Source: DATKAB01 sp964542745 (lineage in GTDB: Bacteria; Eisenbacteria; RBG-16-71-46). Taken from it: a stretch of 64,000 nt of DNA. A program made the position numbers and the translations under genes. This document shows positions 40,434 through 48,688 of the stretch, in pieces (within the stretch, counting starts at the first letter, position 1; each line of letters starts with the position of its first letter). Below the pieces are notes generated by a model. It made no database searches, was not told the origin of the DNA, and saw only the letters and a list, made by a program, of their open reading frames with translations. The stretch is from positions 20,808 to 84,807 of the forward strand of contig CAZIVR010000003.1 in the NCBI GenBank assembly GCA_964542745.1. Reading direction: 5' to 3'.

Positions 40434-41370
40434 AGCCGGTCCGCGCCGCGCCGCGGGATTCCTGCGCGACGTGCTCGCGCGAGGCGACCGTGGCCGCCGC
40501 GAGCACCAGCGCCGCTCCCAGCCACTGGAGCGCGACGAGCCCCTCACCGAGCAGGAGCGCGGCCGAAACGGAAGCGATCACCGGTTCGGTCGTGGCGATG
40601 ATCCCGGCCTCGGCGGGGCGCATGCGGCGCAGCCCGGCGTAGAACAGGCTGAAGGGGACCAGCGTCGAGAACACGCCGAGCGCGAGGAACAGCAGCCATG
40701 TCCTGCCGTCGTAGCCCGCCGCGAGAATCCGGGCCGGAGGGGTGACGACGGCCCACAGCGTCGCGGCGAGGGCGAACGTGTAGAACAGCACGGTCTCGGG
40801 CCGGTAGCGCTCGAGCCCGCGCTTGGAATAGAGCACGTAGAACGCGAACCACACCGCCGAGCTGAACGCGATGGCCCATTGCCAGGGCGCCGCGCGCGGG
40901 CCTGCGCCCGAGTTGCCGACCAGGAGCGCGGTGCCGGCGAGCGCCGCCACCACGGCGACGAGCGTGATGCGGTGGACCGGTCGGCCGCGGACGATGTCCA
41001 CCAGCACGATCAGGGTCGGGGCCACGTACTGGATCAGGATCGCGAGCCCGACCCCCAGCACCGAGATGGAGTAGTAGTAGCTGGCCTGCACGGTCGCCAC
41101 CCCGAAGAGCCCGAGGATCGCGAAGTACGGCCAGTCCTCCCGGCGTACGCGCAGCGATTCCGGCCGCCGGAACGCCATCCATGCCCCGAGGATCGCGCAG
41201 GCGATGCCGAGGCGCAGCTCCACCACGGTGAGCGCCGGCACGTGCAGGTCGCGGAACACGCTGCGCGCGAGCGTCGCCGAAGTGCCCCAGAAGAACGCCG
41301 CCCCCACCACCAGCCAGCGGCCGGCCGCGGCGCCGCCGCGCGCCGAGGTCCCGCCGGATGCCGCGGTCAC
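40432..41370 (-). CDS. EamA-family (DMT) transporter
   Basis: 312 residues with ten membrane segments in two EamA halves: 'VGAAFFWGTSATLARSVF' opens the first, 'WQWAIAFSSAVWFAFYVLYSKRG' in parts the second, ending with 'STLVPFSLFYAGLRRMRPAEAGIIATTEPVIA' in parts (A-x-x-A-x-x-x-x-x-x-E-P-V, the classical EamA closing motif). Probably exports a small metabolite; substrate unknown. The GTG start at 41370 overlaps the protease stop (GTGA), so it is the tail gene of the bactofilin/protease run. Its stop codon falls at the edge of the duplicated flank of the first gap, but the reading frame is complete. Confidence 0.87.
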   Translation of the reverse strand: MTAASGGTSARGGAAAGRWLVVGAAFFWGTSATLARSVFRDLHVPALTVVELRLGIACAILGAWMAFRRPESLRVRREDWPYFAILGLFGVATVQASYYYSISVLGVGLAILIQYVAPTLIVLVDIVRGRPVHRITLVAVVAALAGTALLVGNSGAGPRAAPWQWAIAFSSAVWFAFYVLYSKRGLERYRPETVLFYTFALAATLWAVVTPPARILAAGYDGRTWLLFLALGVFSTLVPFSLFYAGLRRMRPAEAGIIATTEPVIASVSAALLLGEGLVALQWLGAALVLAAATVASREHVAQESRGAARTG

Positions 41371-43192
41371 AGGAGCCGGCGCCGGACCAGCCGGTAGTCC
41401 CGCTCGGCCGGACCGCGGCGCAGGCGCAGCAGGACCACGCTGCCCGCGGGCCCTTCCATGCGGCGCGTCAGGGCGACCACGTCGAGCCGCTCCGCGGGGG
41501 TGCCCTCGATCGAAACGAATTCGTCCCCCGCCCGGATCCCGGCGGACGCGGCCGGGGAACGGTCGGCGACCGCCGCCACGCGAAGCACTCCGTCGCGGCG
41601 CTCCACCTGCAGGCCGACGTGCGTGTACTCGTTCGGGCGCTGGTCCCTCGGCACGTCCACCGGCTCGAGCCACAGGACCCGGTGCGGGTAGTCGAGGGTG
41701 ACGCGGAACCGCCGCAGGAACGAATAGCCGAGGAGCCCGTCCACGCGGCGCCCCACCGCCTGTCCCAGCGTCGTCTCGAGCGGCCCACGCATCACCGCGA
41801 CGTCCACGTCCGTGGCCTCGATCCGCGAGCCGCTCCGCCCGAGCGCGAGCGACGGCACGCGCGCGAGGTACGTCTCCTCGAGCCCGTAGAGCGTGGGCGC
41901 CGAGAGCCCGTGGAGCTCCTTCCAGGTCCGGTCGGCGCGCGCTCGGAGAAAGGCCGATTCGAACAGCACGGTCTTGGTCGCGCCGGTATCGAGGATGAGC
42001 GTCAGGGAGGACTCGGCGCGGGCCCCCGCGCTCCCGGAGAGGGCCGCGTGGATCAGGATCTTGCCGTCGCCCTCGAGCTCGAAGGGCAGCCCGATCGCGC
42101 CGGGCGCGAGCAGGCTCCCGAGTTGATCGCGCGAGGCGCGCATCGCCATCTCGGTGGCGGCGGTCGCCGCCGCCATGTCCACCGCGCCGAGGCGGCGCGG
42201 CCGCGTCGCGACCAGCCCGTCGCGCCGCATCGGGAGCAGGGCCAGCGTATCGGTGCGGTAGTCCACCTGCACCGCGAACGAGGCGAGCGGCTGCTGGCCC
42301 AGCAGACCGAAGACCGCGCGATCGGTCGCGCTCTCGATGACACCGGTCTCGATCGCCAGGATCGGACCGACCGCGTCCTGCTGGAGGTCGCCGGCCCGGA
42401 GCCGCGGGAGCGGCCGGGGCGCGAACCCCATGATCGTGGTGTTCGAGTCGGCGAGGCCCATCGCCTGTGCCAGGCGGCGATCCAGCGCCACGTACCCGGC
42501 GCCGGTGTCGAAGATCAGCAACCCCGTGGTATCGCGCTGGCGGAAATCACGAAGCGTCGTTTCGAGGAAGAGTGCGCCTTCGATGTTCTCGAAGGGAATC
42601 CGGAGGACATCCACGGGGAGCACGGGGTGGACTCGGACTCCCGTCGCGCGCGGAGCCCGCTCCGGAGCGCGCGCCGCGCGGATCCGACCGGAAGCCGTAA
42701 GTGTGGAAGGCCAGGGTGATGTGGCCGGGGGGGCCGGCGTGGCCGGCGCNNNNNNNNNNNNNNNNNNNNNNNNNNNNNNNNNNNNNNNNNNNNNNNNNNN
42801 NNNNNNNNNNNNNNNNNNNNNNNNNNNNNNNNNNNNNNNNNNNNNNNNNCCGTAAGTGTGGAAGGCCAGGGTGATGTGGCCGGGGGGGCCGGCGTGGCCG
42901 GCGCCACGAGCGCTGCGAACGCGGAAGGCGTGGCGGGCGTGGCTGACGCGGGGGATGTCGCCCGCGTGGTGAATGACTCCCGCGTGGCGGGCGCACCGAA
43001 GGGGAAGTGTGCGGCGGCCTTGCCCGAAGTCGTCCCGCTGGCCCGGGCGTCGGGCGCGACGGTCGGGCTCCATGCGGCGAGAACGGCCACGAGGACGATC
43101 TCGCGGAAGCGACCTCGGCGGTCGCTCGAGCGTGGCGGACGGCGCCTGCGAGAGATTGGGCGCGCGGATTCCTTCGCGAGGCCTCGCGTCAC
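41367..43192 (-). CDS. exported double-aspartyl-protease/PDZ protein, interrupted by a scaffold gap
   Basis: The reading frame left of the gap and the one right of it differ, but removing the 100 N and one 55-bp copy (155 nt) joins them exactly, giving 556 residues from a GTG at 43192. The N-terminus has a basic stretch and one hydrophobic segment ('EIVLVAVLAAWSPTVA'), then an Ala/Pro/Thr-rich linker. Two retropepsin-like halves follow, with active-site motifs 'LLIFDTGAGYVAL' and 'LILDTGATKTVLF' (each D-T-G), and a later 'VDGLLGYSFLRRFRVTLDY' segment. The last 90 residues are a PDZ domain ('DRSPAASAGIRAGDEFVSIEG'). Such proteins are periplasmic aspartyl proteases. It directly follows the bactofilin stop (TAG-GTG). 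Confidence 0.8.
42695..42904. other. scaffold gap (100 N) with duplicated 55-bp flanks inside the protease gene
   Basis: N from 42750 to 42849; 42695-42749 equals 42850-42904. Both copies translate to the same peptide ('ATPAPPATSPWPSTLT') in the two frames, strong evidence that the duplication is an assembly artefact. Confidence 0.92.
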
Positions 43193-43612
43193 CTAGACCC
43201 GCGCGGGCTCCCGGGAACGGTTGGCTTCCGCGCCCAGTTCGACGCTTTCGCTGCCGCTCTCGAGCATGGTGCATCGTCCGGTGAAGAACACGCCGGGCTC
43301 CATGACCACGCTCATGGCGGAAACGTCGCCCTCGATCCGGGCTCCCGACTTCATCTCGATCGAGCGCAGCGCGCGGACATTTCCCATGACGCGCCCCGAG
43401 ATCACGGCCTCCTTAACCTCTATATCTGATCTCATAACACCATGTTCGCCGATTTCGAGGCGCTCGCAATGAAGGATGTCCCCTTCGAACTCACCCTCGA
43501 TTCTGAGCGTTCCAGACACCATCAGCGTTCCGCGCAGACTGGCGCCAACGCCGATCACCGTGTTGGGGGCTTCCGGCGTCTCCGCCGGTGCCGATCGAGA
43601 CCTGAACTTCAT
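43193..43612 (-). CDS. bactofilin
   Basis: 139 residues. Bactofilins polymerise without nucleotide into a beta-helical cytoskeletal filament near the membrane. The core is 'NTVIGVGASLRGTLMVSGTLRIEGEFEGDI' in parts (V-I-G-x-G-x-x-x-x-G, G-T-L-R-I-E-G-x-F-E-G), 'LEIGEHGVMRSDIEVKEAVI', 'GRVMGNVRALRSIEM' and 'GARIEGDVSAMSVVMEPGVFFTG', regular hydrophobic/Gly rungs. N- and C-terminal tails are short and unstructured. ATG 43612, with AGGAGGG upstream; a GTG three bases earlier is possible. Downstream of parB by 32 bp and followed at once by the protease gene. In Myxococcus bactofilins position ParABS, so this context is meaningful. Confidence 0.93.
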   Translation of the reverse strand: MKFRSRSAPAETPEAPNTVIGVGASLRGTLMVSGTLRIEGEFEGDILHCERLEIGEHGVMRSDIEVKEAVISGRVMGNVRALRSIEMKSGARIEGDVSAMSVVMEPGVFFTGRCTMLESGSESVELGAEANRSREPARV

Positions 43613-43644
43613 CACTGTCGTGCCCTCCTGGCTCGGGCCGCTCC

Positions 43645-44514
43645 CTACATCACGCCCCACGCCTCGAGCAGTCGCTCGAGGTCTTCCTGACCGTAGAACT
43701 CGAACTCGACCTTACCTCCCTTGCGGCCGGGGAGGATCGCGACGTGGGTCGAGAAGCGCTGCTTGAGCTTGTTCTCCCACTCGCCGAGACCCTCGAGCTT
43801 GGACGCCCTCGGACGCGTGTGCTGCCGGCGCAGCTTGCGTCGGACGAATGCCTCCGTCCTCCGAACCGAAAACCCCTTCGCGTGCGCGTACCTCGCAGCG
43901 GAGAGGATCTCCCCCGGGCTCTCGAGCGCGAGCAGGGCGCGCGCATGTCCGGCAGACAGTGTTTCACGTGAAACCATCTCGCGCACTTCCGGCGGAAGCG
44001 CAAGAAGCCGCAACGAATTCGAGATCGTCGTGCGCTGCTTCCCGACTCTCTCCGAGATCTGGTCGTGCGTCAGCCCGAGCTTCTCGACGAGCGCCTGGTA
44101 GGCGTGCGCCTCGTCCATGGGATTGAGGTTCTCACGCTGGACGTTCTCGATGAGGGCGAGTTCCATCATCTGGCGGTCGTCCACGTCGCGAACGATGGCC
44201 GGGATCTCGACGAGGCCCGCGACACCCGCCGCGCGCAACCGGCGCTCGCCGGCGACGAGTTGGTAGCTGCCATCCTGCTTGCGCCTCACGAGCACGGGCT
44301 GGAGCACGCCCGTGGCTCGGATCGAGGCGGCCAGCTCGGCAATCGCGTCGTGATCGAAGCGGGTTCGAGGCTGGAACGGATTCGGCTCGATGTCCGCGAT
44401 CTGAATGTTGCGGGCGCCACCGACGGGCGGCTCGACCACCCCGGAGCTGGCAGTCGCTGCGGTGGAGGGCGAGATCAGGGCTTCCAGCCCACGTCCGAGA
44501 GCCTTTCTATGCAT
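43645..44514 (-). CDS. parB: chromosome-partitioning protein ParB (CTPase, parS-binding)
   Basis: 289 residues. 'ALGRGLEALI' starts the protein (ParA-stimulating Lys/Arg-rich N-terminus), followed by 'IEPNPFQPRTRFD', 'SIRATGVLQPVLVRR', 'YQLVAGERRLRAAGVAGL' (box with G-E-R-R, CTP-binding), 'ALIENVQRENLNPMDEA' and the HTH 'LTHDQISERVGKQRTTISNSLRLL'. It loads and slides on parS DNA to form the segregation complex. Its start overlaps the parA stop by 8 nt. A parS site lies within its own coding sequence at 'MVSRETLSA' (about residues 180-188). Confidence 0.97.
   Translation of the reverse strand: MHRKALGRGLEALISPSTAATASSGVVEPPVGGARNIQIADIEPNPFQPRTRFDHDAIAELAASIRATGVLQPVLVRRKQDGSYQLVAGERRLRAAGVAGLVEIPAIVRDVDDRQMMELALIENVQRENLNPMDEAHAYQALVEKLGLTHDQISERVGKQRTTISNSLRLLALPPEVREMVSRETLSAGHARALLALESPGEILSAARYAHAKGFSVRRTEAFVRRKLRRQHTRPRASKLEGLGEWENKLKQRFSTHVAILPGRKGGKVEFEFYGQEDLERLLEAWGVM
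43960..43975. promoter_or_regulatory. parS site inside parB
   Basis: TGTTTCACGTGAAACC: 15 of 16 bases of the bacterial parS consensus TGTTTCACGTGAAACA. Located inside parB, as in several other bacteria. Confidence 0.93.
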
Positions 44515-45268
44515 GTTCCAGTACCTCCCGAGCCAATTCCCGGTAGCTCTCCGCCCCCGTGCTGTGCGGGTCGTAGAGCACGATGGGCTTTCCGAACGAA
44601 GGGGCCTCGCTGAGCTTGACGTTCCGCGGAATAACGGTCTGGTAGACGCGCTCCGCGAAGAACTTCCTGGCCTCGTCCGCGACCTGTTGGGACAGGTTGA
44701 GGCGAGCGTCGAACATGGTGAGCAAGACGCCCTCGATTCGCAATGACGGATTCAGGTGGTCCTGGACCAGCCGTATCGCCGAGATCAGCTGGGTCAGGCC
44801 CTCGAGGGCAAGATACTCGCACTGGAGTGGAATCAGGACCGAATCCGACGCCGTGAGCGAATTGATCGTCAGCAGCCCGAGCGACGGGGGACTGTCCACC
44901 AACACGTAGTCGTAGGAGTCGCGGATCTCTGCCAACGCCGACTTGAGGCGGGTCTCGCGGGCCATCATGCCCACCAGCTCCACCTCGCCACCCGAGAGGC
45001 GCTGGCCGGCCGGAAGCAGGTCCAGCGAGGCGAGCGCGGTCGAAGTGATCGCCTCCCGGATACCGACCTCTCCGATCAACACCTCGTAGGTCGAGTACCT
45101 GGCATCGTTGCCGTTGATGCCTAGCCCGCTGGAAGCATTGCCCTGAGGGTCAATGTCCACGATGAGCACGCGCCGGCTTTCCTGAGCCAGGCATGCCCCG
45201 AGGTTGATCGCGGTGGTTGTCTTGCCGACGCCGCCCTTCTGGCTGGCGATCGAGATGACTTTTCCCAT
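44507..45268 (-). CDS. parA: chromosome-partitioning ATPase ParA (Soj)
   Basis: 253 residues. Deviant Walker A 'SQKGGVGKTTTAINLGA' (about 9-25, with the signature Lys), 'VLIVDIDPQGNASSGLG' (switch), 'YVLVDSPPSLGLLTINSL' (Walker B) and 'VIPRNVKLSEAPSFGKPI' near the C-terminus define chromosomal ParA/Soj without an N-terminal HTH. ATP-dimers bind DNA and pull ParB-parS complexes. Start ATG 45268, promoter-like TGCTACATT about 72 nt upstream. Coupled to parB by 8-nt overlap; rsmG lies upstream with a parS between. Confidence 0.97.
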   Translation of the reverse strand: MGKVISIASQKGGVGKTTTAINLGACLAQESRRVLIVDIDPQGNASSGLGINGNDARYSTYEVLIGEVGIREAITSTALASLDLLPAGQRLSGGEVELVGMMARETRLKSALAEIRDSYDYVLVDSPPSLGLLTINSLTASDSVLIPLQCEYLALEGLTQLISAIRLVQDHLNPSLRIEGVLLTMFDARLNLSQQVADEARKFFAERVYQTVIPRNVKLSEAPSFGKPIVLYDPHSTGAESYRELAREVLEHA

Positions 45269-45339
45269 TCCCTGAGCTCGAGGGGGCGGACTTCCTGCCC
45301 ACCGTGTTGCGGGGGACTATCGTCGTTCGAACGGATCGC

Positions 45340-45348
45340 AATGTAGCA
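45340..45348 (-). promoter_or_regulatory. extended -10 of parAB
   Basis: TGCTACATT on the minus strand, about 72 nt before the parA ATG; same TGCTANNNT form as four other genes in the window. Confidence 0.5.
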
Positions 45349-45375
45349 GCGCCCGCGCCGAGCGAACAAGCTGAA

Positions 45376-45391
45376 TGTTCCACGTGAAACG
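45376..45391. promoter_or_regulatory. second parS site, between rsmG and parA
   Basis: TGTTCCACGTGAAACG, 14 of 16 matches to parS, 13 of 14 in the core GTTTCACGTGAAAC. It sits 28 bp upstream of the parA extended -10, so ParB bound here could also affect parAB expression. Confidence 0.85.
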
Positions 45392-45409
45392 TTGCCAGCT
45401 GAAAATCAG

Positions 45410-46630
45410 TTACTTGTTGATCCGTCGCAGACTGACAACGACAGAATGCTCGATCGAGAGCGGCCTGGACTCGACTTCCTCCCACGCATCCCGCCATTCG
45501 GGGCTGCTCGCCGCCTCTTCAGCAAACTTCGACCCCTTCCACAGGAAGGCACCGCCCCCACCCCGGACTATGGCGGCCGCGTACGCGAGGGTCGGCCCGA
45601 GCGACAGGGTCGCCCGGGAGGTGAAGCCGTCGTAAGGGGGACTCAGCGAGAACCTGGGCGCATCATGCTCCGAACCCCACCGCGGCTCCTCCACGGCGTC
45701 GCGCCCGCCGTCCGCGGCGTCGTGCCCGCCGTCCGCGGCCTCGTGCCCGCCCTCCGCGGCCTCGTTCCCGCTCTCTGCGGCCGACGCGGCCGCGAGCGGG
45801 TCCCTCCGGTCGCCGATCAGGTCCTCGATTCGCGAGGCGAGCACCCGGACGTTCTTCAGCTTCAACTCGCCGACCGCGCGCTGCAGGAAGAGCGTCTTGG
45901 TCCTGCGCGACTCGACAAGGTCCCAGGCCTCGCCGACGCCGCAGATCGCGAGCGGAATCGCAGGAAAGCCTCCTCCGGAGCCGAGATCGCACCACTTGGC
46001 GAGATTCCAGCCTCTCATCCAGCCGCAATGCTCGATGGAGGGCAGGACGTGGGCCACCACGATCCGCTCTTCGTCATTCTTCGATATCAAGTTGGAAACA
46101 CTGCGGTTCCACTGGACAAGAATCTCGACGTATCGCTTGAGCCGGCGCAGGGTCGCTTCACGGTCGGGAATCTCGTTGACGGCGAGTACCCGGCGGAGCT
46201 CCGCCCATGGCTGGCGCGCGAGCACCCGGTCCACGTCGGGCCAGCGCCGGTCGCCTTCAGCGGATGCGGGTGGCGTCCACAATCTCCGGCCGCGATTCTC
46301 GGGCCGCCGCGCGCTACCCGAGCCCGAAGCGCCGGGCCTGGGGCCGCGCCTCGACTCCCCGGCCCGCCCGGATCGGCCGGCGCGCGGCGCGCCCGCTCCC
46401 GCAGCACCCGCGGTCGTCGCGCCGGAACGCGGGGAATCCGGCCGCGAGGCCGCATCGCGCGGGGCCCCCGAGCGCGACTTCCCGCCGCGAGGGCCCCCGA
46501 AAGGTCGCGCCCCGCCGCGCGAGGCTCCGGATCCCGCGAAGCCGCCGCGACCCTCACCACTCCGCTTTGGACCACGCGCGTCGGAAGGGCGGCGGGATTT
46601 CGGGCGTGATCGCTTCTCGGGTCTCGGCAC
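45410..46630 (-). CDS. rsmG: 16S rRNA m7G527 methyltransferase RsmG with long disordered additions
   Basis: 406 residues, nearly twice the usual 205-240. The core (about 137-406) has 'RYVEILVQWNRSVSNLIS', 'HVLPSIEHCGWM', AdoMet motif 'WCDLGSGGGFPAIPLAI', 'LVESRRTKTLFLQRAVGEL' and 'NVRVLASRIEDL'. Two additions stand out: an Arg/Gly/Ser/Ala-rich N-terminus of about 130 residues, and an Asp/Glu/Gly/Ala insert (about 285-312) coded by 21-bp tandem repeats. The GTG start at 46630 lies 8 nt after a GATAGT box, favouring a leaderless mRNA and the long form; GTG 46225 would give a 271-residue protein. Methylates G527 of 16S rRNA. Third in mnmE-mnmG-rsmG. Confidence 0.92.
   Translation of the reverse strand: MPRPEKRSRPKSRRPSDARGPKRSGEGRGGFAGSGASRGGARPFGGPRGGKSRSGAPRDAASRPDSPRSGATTAGAAGAGAPRAGRSGRAGESRRGPRPGASGSGSARRPENRGRRLWTPPASAEGDRRWPDVDRVLARQPWAELRRVLAVNEIPDREATLRRLKRYVEILVQWNRSVSNLISKNDEERIVVAHVLPSIEHCGWMRGWNLAKWCDLGSGGGFPAIPLAICGVGEAWDLVESRRTKTLFLQRAVGELKLKNVRVLASRIEDLIGDRRDPLAAASAAESGNEAAEGGHEAADGGHDAADGGRDAVEEPRWGSEHDAPRFSLSPPYDGFTSRATLSLGPTLAYAAAIVRGGGGAFLWKGSKFAEEAASSPEWRDAWEEVESRPLSIEHSVVVSLRRINK
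45695..45778. repeat. four 21-bp tandem repeats within rsmG
   Basis: Four successive 21-nt units, coding for GGHEAAD-like heptapeptides, at 45695-45715, 45716-45736, 45737-45757 and 45758-45778; the first three differ by few bases, the fourth is more diverged. In-frame expansion would not disturb the enzyme frame. Confidence 0.85.
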
Positions 46631-46638
46631 GCGCGGAA

Positions 46639-46644
46639 ACTATC
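46639..46644 (-). promoter_or_regulatory. -10 box just before rsmG
   Basis: GATAGT on the minus strand, 8 nt before the GTG at 46630; closely resembles the CATAGT box before the SPL-like gene at 11092. Confidence 0.35.
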
Positions 46645-46676
46645 ACGGCTCGCACGTGGGCCGCCTCGAACGCCCG

Positions 46677-48680
46677 CTAGTCCCGCTCCGCCGCAGCCTC
46701 GGCCGCTTCCGCCCGCCCGCTTGCGGGCGGCGCCCCATTCGCGCGCTTGAGGTGCACCATCAGCACCGCCACGTCCGAGGGAGACACACCGGCGATGCGC
46801 GAGGCCTGCCCGAGCGTCGAGGGGCGCCAGGCGCGCAGCTTCTCCAGGGCCTCCCGCGAGACGCCGCGCAGCTCCCGGTCCCAGAGCGAACCGGGCAGCG
46901 CGGTGAGATCGAGCGTCGCGGCCCGCTCGGCGGCCCGCCGCTGGCGCTCGATGTAGCCGCGATAGCGCGCCCGCACCTCGAGGCAGGCGCCCCACGCGCG
47001 GGGCAGCGCGGGCTCCACGCCGAGCGCGCCGAGCGCGTCGTAGCCGGAGCCGGGCCGCGCGATCGCGTCGAGCGCCCGCATGCGCCGCGCGCCCGGCCCG
47101 CCCGCGCCCTCCTCCTCGCGCGAGCCGACCGGCGCGGCGGGCGCCGTCACCGTGACGCGCGCGAGGCGCCGCTCCTCCTCCTCGATGGCCGCGAGCTTTT
47201 CCCGCACGCGCTCGACCTGTGGCGCATCGAGCAGCCCGATCCGGAAGCCGATCTCGGCGAGCCGCTCGTCGGCGTTGTCGGCGCGCAGCAAGAGCCGGTG
47301 CTCGGCCGCGGAGGTGAACATGCGATAGGGCTCGCGGTGCTCGCGCGTGACGAGATCGTCCACCAGCACGCCCACGTACGCCTGGTCCCGGCGCAGCACG
47401 AACGGCTCCCGGCCGAGCACCGCGTGGGCCGCGTTGACCCCGGCCACGAATCCCTGCGCCGCGGCCTCCTCGTAGCCCGAGGTCCCGCAGATCTGCCCCG
47501 CGAGGAACAACCCGGGCACGCGCTTCACCTGGAGCGTGGCGTCAAGCTGGTGCGGCAACACGAAGTCGTACTCCACCGCGTAGCCGGGCCGGAGCATCTC
47601 GGCGCGCGAGAGCCCGGGGAGGGTGCGGAGGAACTCGAGCTGCACCTCGGCCGGCAGGCTCGAGGAGAGGCCGTTCACGTAGATCTCGGGCACGTCCCGG
47701 CCCTCGGGCTCGAGGAAGACCTGGTGCGAGTCGCGCTCGGGAAACTTCACGACCTTGTCCTCGATGGACGGGCAGTAGCGCGGGCCCACGCCCCGGATCG
47801 CGCCCGAGTAGAGCGGCGAGAGGTGCAGGTGCTCGCGGATCACGCGGTGGGTCTCGGGGCCGGTGCGGGTCAGCCAGCACAGCGCCTGTTCCAGCTCGAG
47901 CCGCCCGGTCCAGTGGGAGAAGGGCTCGGGCGGATCGTCCCCGGGCTGGGGCGCCAGCGCGTCGAAGTCCACCGAGTCGCGGTGCAGGCGCGCCGGGGTC
48001 CCGGTCTTCAGGCGCCCGCGCTCGAGACCGAGCTCGGCGAGGCACTCGCTCAGGGCGCGCGCCGCGTGCTCGCCGATCCGGCCGCCCGGCACCTGGCTCG
48101 CCCCGATGTGGATCAGGCCGTTGAGGAAGGTTCCGGGCGTGATCACCGCGGCCCGGCAGCGCAGCACGCGGCCGTCGGACAGCGCGATGCCCGCGACCCT
48201 CGCGCCTCGCGGAGCGCCGGCCGCGTCGCGCCGGCCGCCCTCGAGCATCACGTGGTTCGCCACGCCCTCCACCCGGGTGAGGCCGCGGGTGGCCTCGAGC
48301 AGCCGCGCCATCTCTTCCGAGTAGCGAGGCTTGTCGCACTGGGCGCGCGGCGACCACACCGCGGGGCCGCGTGCCCGGTTCAGCATCTTGAACTGGATCC
48401 CGGCGCGGTCGGTGACGAGGCCCATGACGCCGCCCAGCGCGTCGATCTCCCGCACCATGTGGCCCTTGGCGATCCCGCCGATCGCGGGATTGCACGACAT
48501 CTTGGCCGAGTCCCCGGCGTTCACGGTGAGGAGCGCGGTCGAGAGCCCGAGCTTCGCGGCGGCGACGGCGGCCTCGCAGCCCGCGTGGCCCGCGCCCACC
48601 ACCACGACGTCGAAGCTCCGCTCCCCGGGCGCGGCGGCGGCGGCCGAAACGGGAAGATCGCGGCCGGCGTCGCCTTCCAT
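46677..48680 (-). CDS. mnmG: tRNA uridine-34 carboxymethylaminomethyl enzyme MnmG (GidA)
   Basis: 667 residues, slightly longer than usual. With MnmE it places (carboxymethyl)aminomethyl groups on wobble U34 using FAD and methylene-THF. FAD motif 'VVVVGAGHAGCEAAVAAA' (about 25-42), 'KMSCNPAIGGIAKGHMVREID' in parts (C-N-P-A-I-G-G), 'GRIGEHAARALSE', 'RLKTGTPARL', 'LFLAGQICGTSGYEEAAAQG' in parts (G-Q-I-x-G-T-x-G-Y-E-E-A-A), 'FTSAAEHRLLLRADNADERL' in parts. An Ala/Gly/Glu-rich insert lies near residues 495-520. ATG 48680, 8 nt after the mnmE stop. The C-terminal tail is Ala-rich. Confidence 0.97.
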   Translation of the reverse strand: MEGDAGRDLPVSAAAAAPGERSFDVVVVGAGHAGCEAAVAAAKLGLSTALLTVNAGDSAKMSCNPAIGGIAKGHMVREIDALGGVMGLVTDRAGIQFKMLNRARGPAVWSPRAQCDKPRYSEEMARLLEATRGLTRVEGVANHVMLEGGRRDAAGAPRGARVAGIALSDGRVLRCRAAVITPGTFLNGLIHIGASQVPGGRIGEHAARALSECLAELGLERGRLKTGTPARLHRDSVDFDALAPQPGDDPPEPFSHWTGRLELEQALCWLTRTGPETHRVIREHLHLSPLYSGAIRGVGPRYCPSIEDKVVKFPERDSHQVFLEPEGRDVPEIYVNGLSSSLPAEVQLEFLRTLPGLSRAEMLRPGYAVEYDFVLPHQLDATLQVKRVPGLFLAGQICGTSGYEEAAAQGFVAGVNAAHAVLGREPFVLRRDQAYVGVLVDDLVTREHREPYRMFTSAAEHRLLLRADNADERLAEIGFRIGLLDAPQVERVREKLAAIEEEERRLARVTVTAPAAPVGSREEEGAGGPGARRMRALDAIARPGSGYDALGALGVEPALPRAWGACLEVRARYRGYIERQRRAAERAATLDLTALPGSLWDRELRGVSREALEKLRAWRPSTLGQASRIAGVSPSDVAVLMVHLKRANGAPPASGRAEAAEAAAERD

Positions 48681-48688
48681 CGCGCGCC

